The notes beneath the pieces were generated by a model, which searched no databases, was not told where the DNA came from, and saw nothing but the letters and a program-made list of their open reading frames with translations. A stretch of 64,000 nt of DNA from Streptomyces griseoluteus (GTDB taxonomy: Bacteria > Actinomycetota > Actinomycetes > Streptomycetales > Streptomycetaceae). The stretch is from assembly GCF_004784465.1 (NCBI RefSeq), contig NZ_SRRU01000005.1, forward strand, positions 453,532 through 517,531. The letters are read 5' to 3'. The translations under genes and the position numbers were made by a program. Shown one piece after another: positions 7,920-15,661 of this stretch. The number at the start of each line of letters is the position of its first letter. The stretch's first letter is position 1.

Positions 7920-8491
7920 GGCGCCCCGTACCGCAGGCCATCCAGCAGCAACCCCACCATCCGCCCCGTGTGCCCGTCGTCGTCCTGGGCCGGGAGGGTC
8001 AGGTTGGCGACGGCTCGGAGGAGGTCGTTGGGGTCGGTGTCGGTGCGGATCTCGCCGGACTCGGCCGCGGCGCCGAGCAGATCTTCCAGGGCCGGTACCA
8101 GGCGGAGCTGGAAGTAGGACGGCAGGCTGTCGTAGGCCGGGTCGCCGGAGTGGAGGGCGGCGCTCAGGCCGCGCTTGGTGGCGATGAAGTGGGTGAAGCG
8201 GAGGAGCCAGAGGCGCAGGGCCTCTACGGGGGCGTGGCCGGCGGCGAGGGCGGGCGCGGTGTCGGCGCAGGCGTCGACCTCGTGGCGGAAGACGGCCGCG
8301 ATGAGGTCGGAGCGCTGCGGGAAGTGCCGGTAGAGGGTGCCCGCGCCGACGCCCGCGCGAGCGGTGATCTGCCGTACGGGCGCGTCCACTCCGGACTCGG
8401 CGAACACCTCGGCGGCGGCCGTGAGCAGCGTGTCGATGCTGCGCCGCGCGTCGGCCCTCAGGCGCGGCCGGGACGGCTCGGCGTCGGTCAT
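7916..8491 (-). CDS. TetR/AcrR family transcriptional regulator
   Basis: 191 aa. N-terminal TetR DNA-binding domain (LLTAAAEVFAESGVDAPVRQ, then ITARAGVGAGTLYRHFPQRS) followed by an all-helical ligand-binding domain. It is divergent from an aldo/keto reductase, with two identical-form palindromes in the 120-bp gap, so it most likely represses that reductase and its own operon. ATG 8491 begins MTDAEPSRPRLRADARRS. Confidence 0.92.
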   Translation of the reverse strand: MTDAEPSRPRLRADARRSIDTLLTAAAEVFAESGVDAPVRQITARAGVGAGTLYRHFPQRSDLIAAVFRHEVDACADTAPALAAGHAPVEALRLWLLRFTHFIATKRGLSAALHSGDPAYDSLPSYFQLRLVPALEDLLGAAAESGEIRTDTDPNDLLRAVANLTLPAQDDDGHTGRMVGLLLDGLRYGAP

Positions 8492-8512
8492 GGCAGACCT
8501 CCACTTGCTAAC

Positions 8513-8554
8513 CGGAACAGCGTTCCGTATCGTTCTTCCCGGAACACCGTTCCG
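8513..8554. promoter_or_regulatory. Twin CGGAAC-N3-GTTCCG operators in divergent promoter
   Basis: CGGAAC-AGC-GTTCCG (8513-8527) and CGGAAC-ACC-GTTCCG (8540-8554), two 15-bp palindromes with centres 27 bp apart, midway between the TetR gene and the aldo/keto reductase. Spacing and symmetry fit a pair of TetR dimers. Confidence 0.82.
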
Positions 8555-8612
8555 TTTTCGTGAGCGTAACGCGCCGCGGCGGGCCCTGGCCACCGCGGAT
8601 TGGAGGAGACTC

Positions 8613-9650
8613 ATGAAGTACCGCACACTGGGCCGGACCGGCATGAAGGTCAGCCCCTACTGCCTGGGCGCGATGATGTTCGGCGCCGTCGGCAACCCCG
8701 ACCACGACGATTCCGTACGCATGATCCACAAGGCGCTGGACGCCGGGATCAACTTCATCGACACCGCCGACATGTACTCCTACGGGGAGTCGGAGGAGAT
8801 CGTCGGCAAGGCGCTGAAGGGGCGGCGGGATTCCGTCGTGCTCGCCACCAAGGCGCGGCTGCCCATGAACTCCGACGGCGTCGACCCCAACATGCAGGGC
8901 GCGTCCCGGCGTTGGCTGACGCGGGCGCTGGACGACTCGCTGCGCCGGCTCGGCACGGACCACGTGGACCTCTTCCAGATCCACCGCCCCGACCCGGACA
9001 CCGACATCGAGGAGACCCTCTCCGCCCTCACCGACCTGGTGCGCGCGGGCAAGGTCCGCGCGATCGGCACCTCCAGCTACCCGGCCTCCGACATCGTCGA
9101 GGCGCAGTGGGTCGCCGAACACCACCGGCTCCAGCGGTTCCGTACCGAGCAGCCGACGTATTCGCTGCTCAACCGGGGTGTCGAGCGCGAGGTGCTGCCG
9201 GTGTGCGAGCGGTACGGCATGGGGACGCTGATCTACAGCCCGCTGGCCGGGGGCATGCTCACCGGGCGCTACCGCAAGGACCAGCCCGCCGACACCCACC
9301 GCTCCACCTACGGCTTCCGGTATCTGCGCGACGAGCGGCGGCTGGACACCGTGGAGCGGCTGATCCCGGTCGCCGAGGAGGCCGGTGTCTCGCTGACCCA
9401 CCTCGCGCTGGCCTTCGTGATCAGCCACCCCGGCGTCACCTCCGCGATCATCGGCCCGCGCACGACGGAGCAGCTCGACGATCTGCTCGCCGGCGACAAG
9501 GTCACGCTGTCCGACGAGATCCTGGACCGCATCGACGCGGTCGTCCCGCCCGGTACGGACGTCGGCGCCCTCGACATGGAGTACGCCCCGCCCGCGATCA
9601 CCGAGGCGCACCTGCGGCGCCGGTGGGCCGGGGAGCGGTCGGCCGCGTGA
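8613..9650 (+). CDS. Aldo/keto reductase
   Basis: 345 aa. NADPH-dependent reductase with (beta/alpha)8 barrel. The tetrad residues are visible: Asp in FIDTADMYSYG, Tyr in the same stretch, Lys in VLATKARLPM, His in LFQIHRPDPDTD. The C-terminal GVTSAIIGPRTTEQLDD is the phosphate-binding loop typical of the AKR family (Kv-beta/YghZ-like length). GGAGGAG at 8602-8608 fixes the ATG. Controlled by the divergent TetR through twin palindromes (inferred). Confidence 0.93.
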   Translation: MKYRTLGRTGMKVSPYCLGAMMFGAVGNPDHDDSVRMIHKALDAGINFIDTADMYSYGESEEIVGKALKGRRDSVVLATKARLPMNSDGVDPNMQGASRRWLTRALDDSLRRLGTDHVDLFQIHRPDPDTDIEETLSALTDLVRAGKVRAIGTSSYPASDIVEAQWVAEHHRLQRFRTEQPTYSLLNRGVEREVLPVCERYGMGTLIYSPLAGGMLTGRYRKDQPADTHRSTYGFRYLRDERRLDTVERLIPVAEEAGVSLTHLALAFVISHPGVTSAIIGPRTTEQLDDLLAGDKVTLSDEILDRIDAVVPPGTDVGALDMEYAPPAITEAHLRRRWAGERSAA

Positions 9651-9653
9651 GGG

Positions 9654-10139
9654 TCAGTACGACGGGTTCCTGCTCAGCCACTCCCGCAGGGTGGTGAAGT
9701 CGGCCGGGGTCAGCCCGTAGTCGTGGTCCACGCGGTGCAGCAGGGCCGGGGCGGGGTGGTGGACGGCGACGTAGGCCCGGTCGGCCTCGGTGATCTCGTC
9801 GTCGATCCAGATGAACGGACGGCCCGCCGCGAACTTCACCAGCGGGCGCGTCTTCCAGTGGGTCAGCGCGGGCGGCTCCTCCTCGTCCGGCCACGGCACC
9901 ACGGGCAACCGGGGCAGCCCCAGCCACGGCCCGACCACCGTGTTCGCGTCGTCCATCCAGGTCGACGCCCACACCAGCTCGCACCCCAGCTCCAGCAGCC
10001 TGGCGCCGAGCCGGGGATCGACCCGCCCGAGCAGCGGATGCCCACCCGTGCCGCCGCCCCGCTCGAACTCCGGGTACGCGCCGCCGGGGGCGCCGAAGGG
10101 GATGAGCGGACCGTCGATGTCGAGAAAGAGCAGCATCAC
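9654..10139 (-). CDS. HAD-like domain protein
   Basis: 161 aa. Begins MMLLFLDIDGPLIPFG, the HAD motif I (DxDG), then ELVWASTWMDDAN (motif II-like) and RPFIWIDDEITEAD (acidic motif IV). It fits the small Streptomyces HAD-domain hydrolases with no cap. Substrate unknown. Convergent with the aldo/keto reductase, 3 bp between stop codons. Confidence 0.82.
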   Translation of the reverse strand: MMLLFLDIDGPLIPFGAPGGAYPEFERGGGTGGHPLLGRVDPRLGARLLELGCELVWASTWMDDANTVVGPWLGLPRLPVVPWPDEEEPPALTHWKTRPLVKFAAGRPFIWIDDEITEADRAYVAVHHPAPALLHRVDHDYGLTPADFTTLREWLSRNPSY

Positions 10140-10202
10140 CCCTCAGCATCGGGCATGCGCGCACCTCCAGCCAGAAAGACCGGCGCGAGTGCGCGCCCGC
10201 GC

Positions 10203-11276
10203 TCACTCCCCCTGCGCCGCGTGCCACCGCGCCAGCGCCTCCGCCACCCGCCCCACGTCCGGCACCTCCACCACACCCAGCGGGCGCGCCCCCCTCACCA
10301 GGATCTCCCGGAGCTTCACGGCGAGGGCGGTGGCCGGGGGCGCGGCGGGGTCCTCCAGCGCCAGGGCCGAGCGGATGACGTCCGTGAAGACGGACTGGGC
10401 GCGCTTGTAGGCGAGCAGGGGTGTCAGGTCGTCCGTCCAGCCGCGCACGCTCAGTGGGCGGACCGCGCGGACGGTCGTGTGCCAGCGGGCGGCGATCTCG
10501 CGGGACTGGGCGGCCGGGTAGCGCATGAGGTGGAGGTGGGTGGCGAGGTCGTACAGGGGGTCGCCGACCATGGCCAGTTCCCAGTCGATGGTCCACAGGC
10601 GGTCGACCGGGTCGACGATGAAGTTCTCGCGGTGCAGGTCGGCGTGGAGGAGACAGAAGGGGCGCCGGGACAGCCCGTGCACATGGGCCCGCAGATGCTT
10701 GAACGAGGTCTCGGTGAGGCCGAGTTCGGCGAAGAGACGCTCGAAGCGGTCGAGGTTTCGGCGGTAGACGCGGTGCTCGGTGAAGTGGACGAGGCGTTCC
10801 AGGAAGCCGTCGCTGTCGCCGTCCGCGGGGCGGTCCTCGGCGGCGCAGCTCCGCTCGGCGGTGACGTCGGCCGGGCCGATCGCGGCGAGCCTGCCGAACA
10901 GCTCGGTGATCTGGCGGCACAGCGCCTCCGGCACCTCGGTGCCGGAGGGGTGGAGCGCGCCGAGCGTGGCGCCCTCGATGAACCGCATCAGCCGCAGCCC
11001 GCCGACCTCCACCAGGCCGGGGACGCGCGGCACGCGGTCGCCCAGCGCGGTGAGCAGGCGTTCCTCCGAGGCGAAGCAGCGCCGGTCGAACCAGAGCAGC
11101 CCGTCGCGGGGCTCCCGGCACTTCCACCGCCCCGGATGCAGCCGTGCGGCCTCACCGGCCAGCGGGAAGACGTACGTCTCGTGGTGGTAGCCCTGGAGCG
11201 GACCCTCGACCACCTTCTCGTCGCCGCTGGCCCCGGCCGCGTTCAGCCGGGCAATCGAAACCGTTTCGGGGGACAT
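10203..11276 (-). CDS. Aminoglycoside phosphotransferase (APH)-family kinase
   Basis: 357 aa. The kinase-like catalytic core is clear: FCLLHADLHRENFIVDP is the Brenner motif (HxDxxxxN) and WTIDWELAMVGDPLYDLATH is the following metal-binding DWE/DFG-equivalent. N-terminal ATP-binding lobe about residues 1-100. The family phosphorylates aminoglycosides, choline, homoserine or sugars; no resistance context here, so a metabolic substrate is more likely. Adjacent to a HAD phosphatase-like gene and GntR regulators. Confidence 0.85.
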   Translation of the reverse strand: MSPETVSIARLNAAGASGDEKVVEGPLQGYHHETYVFPLAGEAARLHPGRWKCREPRDGLLWFDRRCFASEERLLTALGDRVPRVPGLVEVGGLRLMRFIEGATLGALHPSGTEVPEALCRQITELFGRLAAIGPADVTAERSCAAEDRPADGDSDGFLERLVHFTEHRVYRRNLDRFERLFAELGLTETSFKHLRAHVHGLSRRPFCLLHADLHRENFIVDPVDRLWTIDWELAMVGDPLYDLATHLHLMRYPAAQSREIAARWHTTVRAVRPLSVRGWTDDLTPLLAYKRAQSVFTDVIRSALALEDPAAPPATALAVKLREILVRGARPLGVVEVPDVGRVAEALARWHAAQGE

Positions 11277-11414
11277 GGCCCGTTCTCTCGCCGTGCGCCC
11301 TGCCGAAAGGGGCGGAAGTGGCAGCACGGTACCGCCTCGGGAGCGGGTCCCGGCCCCACGACTCCGGTCCGGTTCCCCCGGACCGGGGACAGAGCGCACA
11401 CACGTGCCCGCAAG

Positions 11415-12179
11415 CTACCCGCGCAAAGCCAGCAGCACGGGCTCCAGGGAGGTGAGGACCGTGTCGGCGCCCGCGGCGCGGAGTTGCTTGGCCCGGCGCT
11501 CACCGCTCGCGTAGCCGAGGAAGCGGACCCCCGCCCGCTCGGCGGCGACGAGGTCGGTGGGCGAGTCCCCGATCATCAGCGCGGACTCGGGGGCGGCGCC
11601 CAGGGCGGCGAGGGCCCGGTTGAGGCAGTGCGGGTCGGGCTTGAGGCGGTGCAGGTCGGCGGTACGGCCGTAGATGTGCGGGGCGAAGCAGCCGGTCAGG
11701 CCGCGTCCGGCGAGGTAGGCGTGGACCACGCGCGGGGAGTTGTTGGTGGTGACGGCCAGCCGGGAGCCGACGGCGGACCAGGTGCGGATCAGCGGGTCGG
11801 CGTACGCGGTCGGCAGGGCCGAGGCGGCGGCCAGCAACTCGTCCTGGGTCAGGCGTTCCTCCAGCTCGGCGACCAGGTCGCTGCCGGGGTGGCGGCGGTC
11901 CACCGCGCGCAGCACCACCTGCGGGTCAAGCGTCTCCCGCTCGTCCTCGGTGAGCAGCCCGCGCAGTCCGCGTCCGGCCAGCCACTCCACCAGCCCGGCC
12001 GCCACCCGCTCGGCGCGGTGCCGGGCGAAGAGGCGGCAGACCGGGCCGTCGAAGTCCCAGAGGACGACTCGCGCGCCGATCAGTTCGCGTAGCTTCTCGA
12101 TCCCCTGGTCGCTCTTTTCCTCGACCGTTTCGGTCGCCATCAGCTCATGCTGCGTCGTTTCCGGCGTCTTGGAAGTCAC
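11415..12179 (-). CDS. HAD-superfamily hydrolase coupled to GntR gene
   Basis: 254 aa. Motif I VVLWDFDGPVC, motif II LAVTTNNSP, motif III Lys in HRLKPDP, motif IV LMIGDSPTDLVAAERAG: a complete HAD phosphatase with a helical cap (about 40-130), similar to phosphoglycolate phosphatase-like proteins. A GTG at 12179 overlaps the GntR stop codon (TAGTG), suggesting coupled translation; an internal ATG at 12140 is an alternative start. Confidence 0.85.
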   Translation of the reverse strand: MTSKTPETTQHELMATETVEEKSDQGIEKLRELIGARVVLWDFDGPVCRLFARHRAERVAAGLVEWLAGRGLRGLLTEDERETLDPQVVLRAVDRRHPGSDLVAELEERLTQDELLAAASALPTAYADPLIRTWSAVGSRLAVTTNNSPRVVHAYLAGRGLTGCFAPHIYGRTADLHRLKPDPHCLNRALAALGAAPESALMIGDSPTDLVAAERAGVRFLGYASGERRAKQLRAAGADTVLTSLEPVLLALRG

Positions 12180-13051
12180 TAGGAGAGTGTCAGGTCCGTC
12201 GTGATGGTTTCCCAGAGGGCGTCGAACCACTTCTGCGACTGTTCCACGAAGGAGGCGTCCCGTTGACCCGACCGCTTCTCGAAGGAGAACAGCATCGACT
12301 CCGAGCCGAGGGTGTCGAACATCTCCAGGGTGCCGGTGTCGGTGGGCTCCTCGCGCCGGGTGACCATGTAGTACGCGTACAGCGCCTCCGCGCCGTTGAG
12401 CAGGTACAGCTTGGCCGGCGGGGTGAAGGGCAGCGCGCGGAAGGTGACGTGGACGTCGATGTCGTGCGTGGCGCGCAGGGCGTTGAGGTTGTACTGGAGC
12501 ACCTGCCCCTGGGCGTTGCGCATCGCCAGCCAGCGCCGGTGCACCGGGTCAGCGTCGTCCCCCCCGGGGTCCACCGGGACCGGGAAGGCGAGGCTGATGT
12601 CCCGCGAGGGCAGCAGGACGCGGACGTCGATGCGCTCGGGGCGCACCCGGCCCTCGTGGATCAGCCGCAGCGGCTCGCCGAGCGCGGGGATCAGGCTCTG
12701 CGCGGTGAGGCAGACGGCGTCCACGCGGACGTGGGGCGCGGTGAACGCCTCCGCCAGCCGGTGGGCGAGGGCGACCATTGTGGGCTGGGGGCCGTCCTGG
12801 GCGGGGGCGGGCTCCGCGACGCGCGGCGGGCTGCCCTTGGTGACGCCGGTGAGCAGACCCTCGTCGTGCAGCAGGCGCAGCGCCTGGCGGACCGCGCCGC
12901 GCTCCACGCCGAACTCCTCGGCCAGCTCGGCCTGGGTGGGCAGCCGCTCGCCCGCCCTCAGCTCGCCGGCGCGGATGCGGGCGCGCAGGGCGTCGGCGAT
13001 CTCCTGGGCGGTGAACCGTCTGCCGCTCACTGCCACGTTCTCCTGGGTCAC
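12179..13051 (-). CDS. GntR-family regulator with large C-terminal domain (paralogue A)
   Basis: 290 aa. N-terminal GntR winged helix (ERLPTQAELAEEFGVERGAV, then RQALRLLHDEGLL) and a long C-terminal domain with IDVRVLLPSRDISLAF and KLYLLNGAEALYAYYMV. About 60% identical by eye to the next gene, so the pair arose by tandem duplication. GTG 13051 was chosen because a promoter identical in layout to that of the paralogue places the same 10-nt gap before its GTG, implying a leaderless mRNA; GTG 13030 with AGGAG upstream is the alternative. These resemble the recalled SCO4188/SCO4190 pair. Confidence 0.85.
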   Translation of the reverse strand: MTQENVAVSGRRFTAQEIADALRARIRAGELRAGERLPTQAELAEEFGVERGAVRQALRLLHDEGLLTGVTKGSPPRVAEPAPAQDGPQPTMVALAHRLAEAFTAPHVRVDAVCLTAQSLIPALGEPLRLIHEGRVRPERIDVRVLLPSRDISLAFPVPVDPGGDDADPVHRRWLAMRNAQGQVLQYNLNALRATHDIDVHVTFRALPFTPPAKLYLLNGAEALYAYYMVTRREEPTDTGTLEMFDTLGSESMLFSFEKRSGQRDASFVEQSQKWFDALWETITTDLTLS

Positions 13052-13143
13052 GACCAAACGGTACAACCTCAGTTCATCTACGGGCAGTTGTCGGCAAGTA
13101 GCTGCCAAGTGCGGACCACCGGGCAAGAGTTGGCCGCCAACTC
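13052..13143 (-). promoter_or_regulatory. Leaderless promoter and palindromic operator of GntR paralogue A
   Basis: On the minus strand AACTGCC (13083-13089), then GTTGTA (13062-13067), then 10 nt to the GTG. Further upstream GAGTTGG-CCG-CCAACTC (13127-13143) is a perfect 7-bp palindrome. The same three elements occur before paralogue B with identical internal spacing of the first two. Confidence 0.65.
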
Positions 13144-13145
13144 GG

Positions 13146-14048
13146 CTACCCCAGCACCAGATCCGAGCTGATCGTCTCCCACAGCGCGTCGAACCAGAGC
13201 CGGGACTGCGTCACGAACTCGGTGTCCCGCTCCCCCGCCCCCCGCGCGAAGGCGAACAGCATCGACCGGGTGCCCTCGGCGTCGTACAGCGTCAGGTGCT
13301 CCGGGCCGATGTCCCGCTCGCGCCGGGCCAGCGTGTAGTACGCGAACAGCGCCTCGGAGCCGTTGAGCAGGTACAGCTTGACCGGTGGCGTGAAGGGGAG
13401 CGCGCGGAAGCGGACCCGGACGTCGATGCCGTGCGTGGCGCGCAGCGCGAGCAGGTTGTGCCGGAGCACCTGGCCCTGGGCGTTGCGCTGGGCCAGCCAG
13501 CGCCGGTGCAGCAGAGCGGTGTCGGCGGCGTCCACCGGCGCGGGGAAGGCGAGGGCGATGTCGCGGCTCGGCAGCAGCAGCCGTACGTCGATCTTGGCCG
13601 GTTTCAGCCCTCCCGCGTGGATCTGGCGCAGCGGTTCCCCGATGGCGAGGGTGAGCGAGACGGAGGTCAGGCAGAGGGCGTCCACGCGGACGTGCGGGAC
13701 CGCGAAGGCGGCCGCGACGCGGGGCGCGAGGCCCGCCATCGTGGGCTGCGGCGGCGCGGCCGGGCCCACCGCGCCGGGCGGGACGGCCACCGTGGCCGGG
13801 CTGCCCTGCGACGATCCGGCGAGCAGCCGCTCCACACGCAGGATGCGCAGCGCCTCGCGGACCGTGCCGCGCTCGACCCCGAACTCCTCGGCCAGCTCCG
13901 CCTGGGTGGGCAGCCGCTCGCCGGGGCGCAGTACGCCGGTGTCGATACGGGTGCGCAGGGTGTCGGCCACCACGCGAGAGGTGACGCGTGAGGGGTGTGA
14001 CCGTGGTGACCTCTTCCGCCCAGTGGCGGAGACGTGTTCCGGGTCCAC
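13146..14048 (-). CDS. GntR-family regulator with large C-terminal domain (paralogue B)
   Basis: 300 aa. GntR winged helix (ERLPTQAELAEEFGVERGTV, then REALRILRVERLL) and the same C-terminal domain as its neighbour (IDVRLLLPSRDIALAF, VKLYLLNGSEALFAYYTLAR, WFDALWETISSDLVLG). The C-terminal domain is not one of the common FadR, HutC or YtrA types I can name with confidence. GTG 14048 has no ribosome site and lies 10 nt from a GTTGTA element, pointing to leaderless translation. Its end abuts the operator of paralogue A. Confidence 0.85.
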   Translation of the reverse strand: MDPEHVSATGRKRSPRSHPSRVTSRVVADTLRTRIDTGVLRPGERLPTQAELAEEFGVERGTVREALRILRVERLLAGSSQGSPATVAVPPGAVGPAAPPQPTMAGLAPRVAAAFAVPHVRVDALCLTSVSLTLAIGEPLRQIHAGGLKPAKIDVRLLLPSRDIALAFPAPVDAADTALLHRRWLAQRNAQGQVLRHNLLALRATHGIDVRVRFRALPFTPPVKLYLLNGSEALFAYYTLARRERDIGPEHLTLYDAEGTRSMLFAFARGAGERDTEFVTQSRLWFDALWETISSDLVLG

Positions 14049-14151
14049 GGATAAAGGCTACAACTTCCCGCCATCTTGCGGCAGTTCGCGGGATGATGGT
14101 TATGAGCCGCTTCCACGCGGCTATAACTACAGTGAAGTTGGCAGCCAACTT
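14049..14151 (-). promoter_or_regulatory. Leaderless promoter and palindromic operator of GntR paralogue B
   Basis: Minus-strand AACTGCC (14080-14086), GTTGTA (14059-14064), then 10 nt to GTG 14048. A perfect 17-bp palindrome AAGTTGGC-A-GCCAACTT lies at 14135-14151 and an imperfect inverted repeat (GTTATGAGCCGC / GCGGCTATAAC) between. The region 14049-14361 holds no gene. Confidence 0.65.
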
Positions 14152-14241
14152 GACCGACATGGCCGAGCTTTCCGGCGGTTGGCCGACCGGGCTCCCCTCC
14201 GGAGGGGAGCCGGGAGCCCGGCAGGGGGCGGCCACGGGAGC

Positions 14242-14309
14242 GCACAGCCACAACTGAACACCCGCACAGCCACAACCGAACAGCGTCAGCGCACAGCCAC
14301 AACCGAACA
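14242..14309. repeat. Three copies of a 19-bp direct repeat
   Basis: GCACAGCCACAACYGAACA occurs at 14242, 14264 and 14291 (spacing 22 and 27 bp) in the gap between the Eis-like gene end and the GntR promoter. The copies differ at one base. No coding sense seen. Confidence 0.7.
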
Positions 14310-14361
14310 GCACGCTACGGATGAACGGCCGCCGGCACGGCAGGAGACGACCGGGGTCGGG

Positions 14362-15600
14362 TCAGAAGGAGTCCGGGCACCACGGGCGCACGGACGTGCG
14401 GAACAGGGCGTCGGCCGCACGGGCGGCGCCCTCCCGCTCCTCCTGGACCCGCCCCAGCGCCGCCAGCCGTGCCGTCGAGCCGTCTCCGAGCCACACCGTG
14501 GCCAGCTCGGCCACCGGCAGGGTCAGATCGGCGGACGCGCCGCCCGCCGGGGTGCAGGACGCGCCCTCGGGGGACGCCTCCAGCCGGTACCGGCCGCCCG
14601 CCGTGCCGTCCTCGTCCAGCACCTGAAGCACCAGCGACCCGGAGTGCTCGTAGCTCCGCGCCTCCAGCGCCCGCGCGACGTCCAGCAGCCGGACCCAGAG
14701 CCAGTCCGTGTGCGTCTCGACCCGGGCCGCGCGCACGTCGGGCAGCAGGAAGGGGAGCAGGGAGTCCGGGGCCCGCCAGCCGCTCTTGACGTGGGCGATC
14801 CAGTCGATCGAGCACAGATAGCGCCACAGCGCGGCCTCGGCCGCCGGGGTCGCGGCGGTCAGCCAGTCCACCTTGGCCGTGTTGTCCGGCTGCTGCCCCT
14901 CCCACTTGGCCTCGCAGCGGTACGACACCAGGCCCTCGACCTCGCCGGAGGCCGACCGGTACACCGCGTAGAACGGCTCGGTCCAGTCCTGGCCGAAGCG
15001 GGCGACGCCGGTACGGGCGTCCCACCACAGCTCGTCCCGCCCGATCGCGCCCGGCGTCACCGCGCGCACCCGCTCGGACAGCTTCGGGCCCAGCGCGCGC
15101 ACCTCGGCGCCGTCCACCAGGTCGATCCGGGCACCGTCCGCCGGGCCCGCCCAGCGCGGGTCGAGACCCGAACGGCCCACGTCCACCGTCCAGTTGGTCG
15201 CCCAGGTCGCGGGGCCGAAGCCGTGCTTGCCGTAGATCGGGTACTCGGCGGCGACCAACGTGGCGATCACGTCCCCGCGCTCCCGCGCCGCCGCCAGGTC
15301 CTCGCGCATCATGCGCGTGAGCAGGCCGCGGCGGCGGTGGGTCGGGGAGACGGTGACGTTGGAGACGGCGTTGGAGGGGACGTACGCGCCGCCGACCGCG
15401 GTGACCTCCTGCGCGAAGGAGCGGAAGGTGCCCACGCAGCGTGCACCGTCGAAGGCGCCGAGCAGCCGGCCCGGCTCGAACTGCCGCAGCCTCGCCGCCC
15501 GTTGCTCCGGGGTGAGCACGGGGTCCTGGAGAAAACCGGTGTCCAGGGCGCGGTGCCAGTTGTCGAACTCGTCCTGGGCCACGGGGCGTACGTCGATCAT
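14362..15600 (-). CDS. Eis-type GNAT acetyltransferase with SCP2-like C-terminal domain
   Basis: 412 aa. N-terminal GNAT (SNVTVSPTHRRRGLLTRMM acetyl-CoA loop, then AAEYPIYGKHGFGPA), a second GNAT-like domain, and a C-terminal sterol-carrier-like domain ending PWCPDSF. Length, domain order and a C-terminal phenylalanine match the Eis family, in which the terminal carboxylate acts in catalysis and an active-site Tyr (candidate in YPIYGKHGF) is the acid. Eis proteins acetylate amines at several positions; physiological substrate unknown. The gene starts 61 bp after the rsiG stop. Confidence 0.88.
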   Translation of the reverse strand: MIDVRPVAQDEFDNWHRALDTGFLQDPVLTPEQRAARLRQFEPGRLLGAFDGARCVGTFRSFAQEVTAVGGAYVPSNAVSNVTVSPTHRRRGLLTRMMREDLAAARERGDVIATLVAAEYPIYGKHGFGPATWATNWTVDVGRSGLDPRWAGPADGARIDLVDGAEVRALGPKLSERVRAVTPGAIGRDELWWDARTGVARFGQDWTEPFYAVYRSASGEVEGLVSYRCEAKWEGQQPDNTAKVDWLTAATPAAEAALWRYLCSIDWIAHVKSGWRAPDSLLPFLLPDVRAARVETHTDWLWVRLLDVARALEARSYEHSGSLVLQVLDEDGTAGGRYRLEASPEGASCTPAGGASADLTLPVAELATVWLGDGSTARLAALGRVQEEREGAARAADALFRTSVRPWCPDSF

Positions 15601-15661
15601 GGTGCCACGGTAGGCGCGGGACGGGGCGTGTGTCGCGCGTATTTCCCGCGCCCGGGTCCGC

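Noticed and set aside
14229..14320. CRISPR array from the three 19-bp repeats
   Set aside because: Only three short repeats with 3-8 bp between them; no spacers of suitable length and no cas genes.
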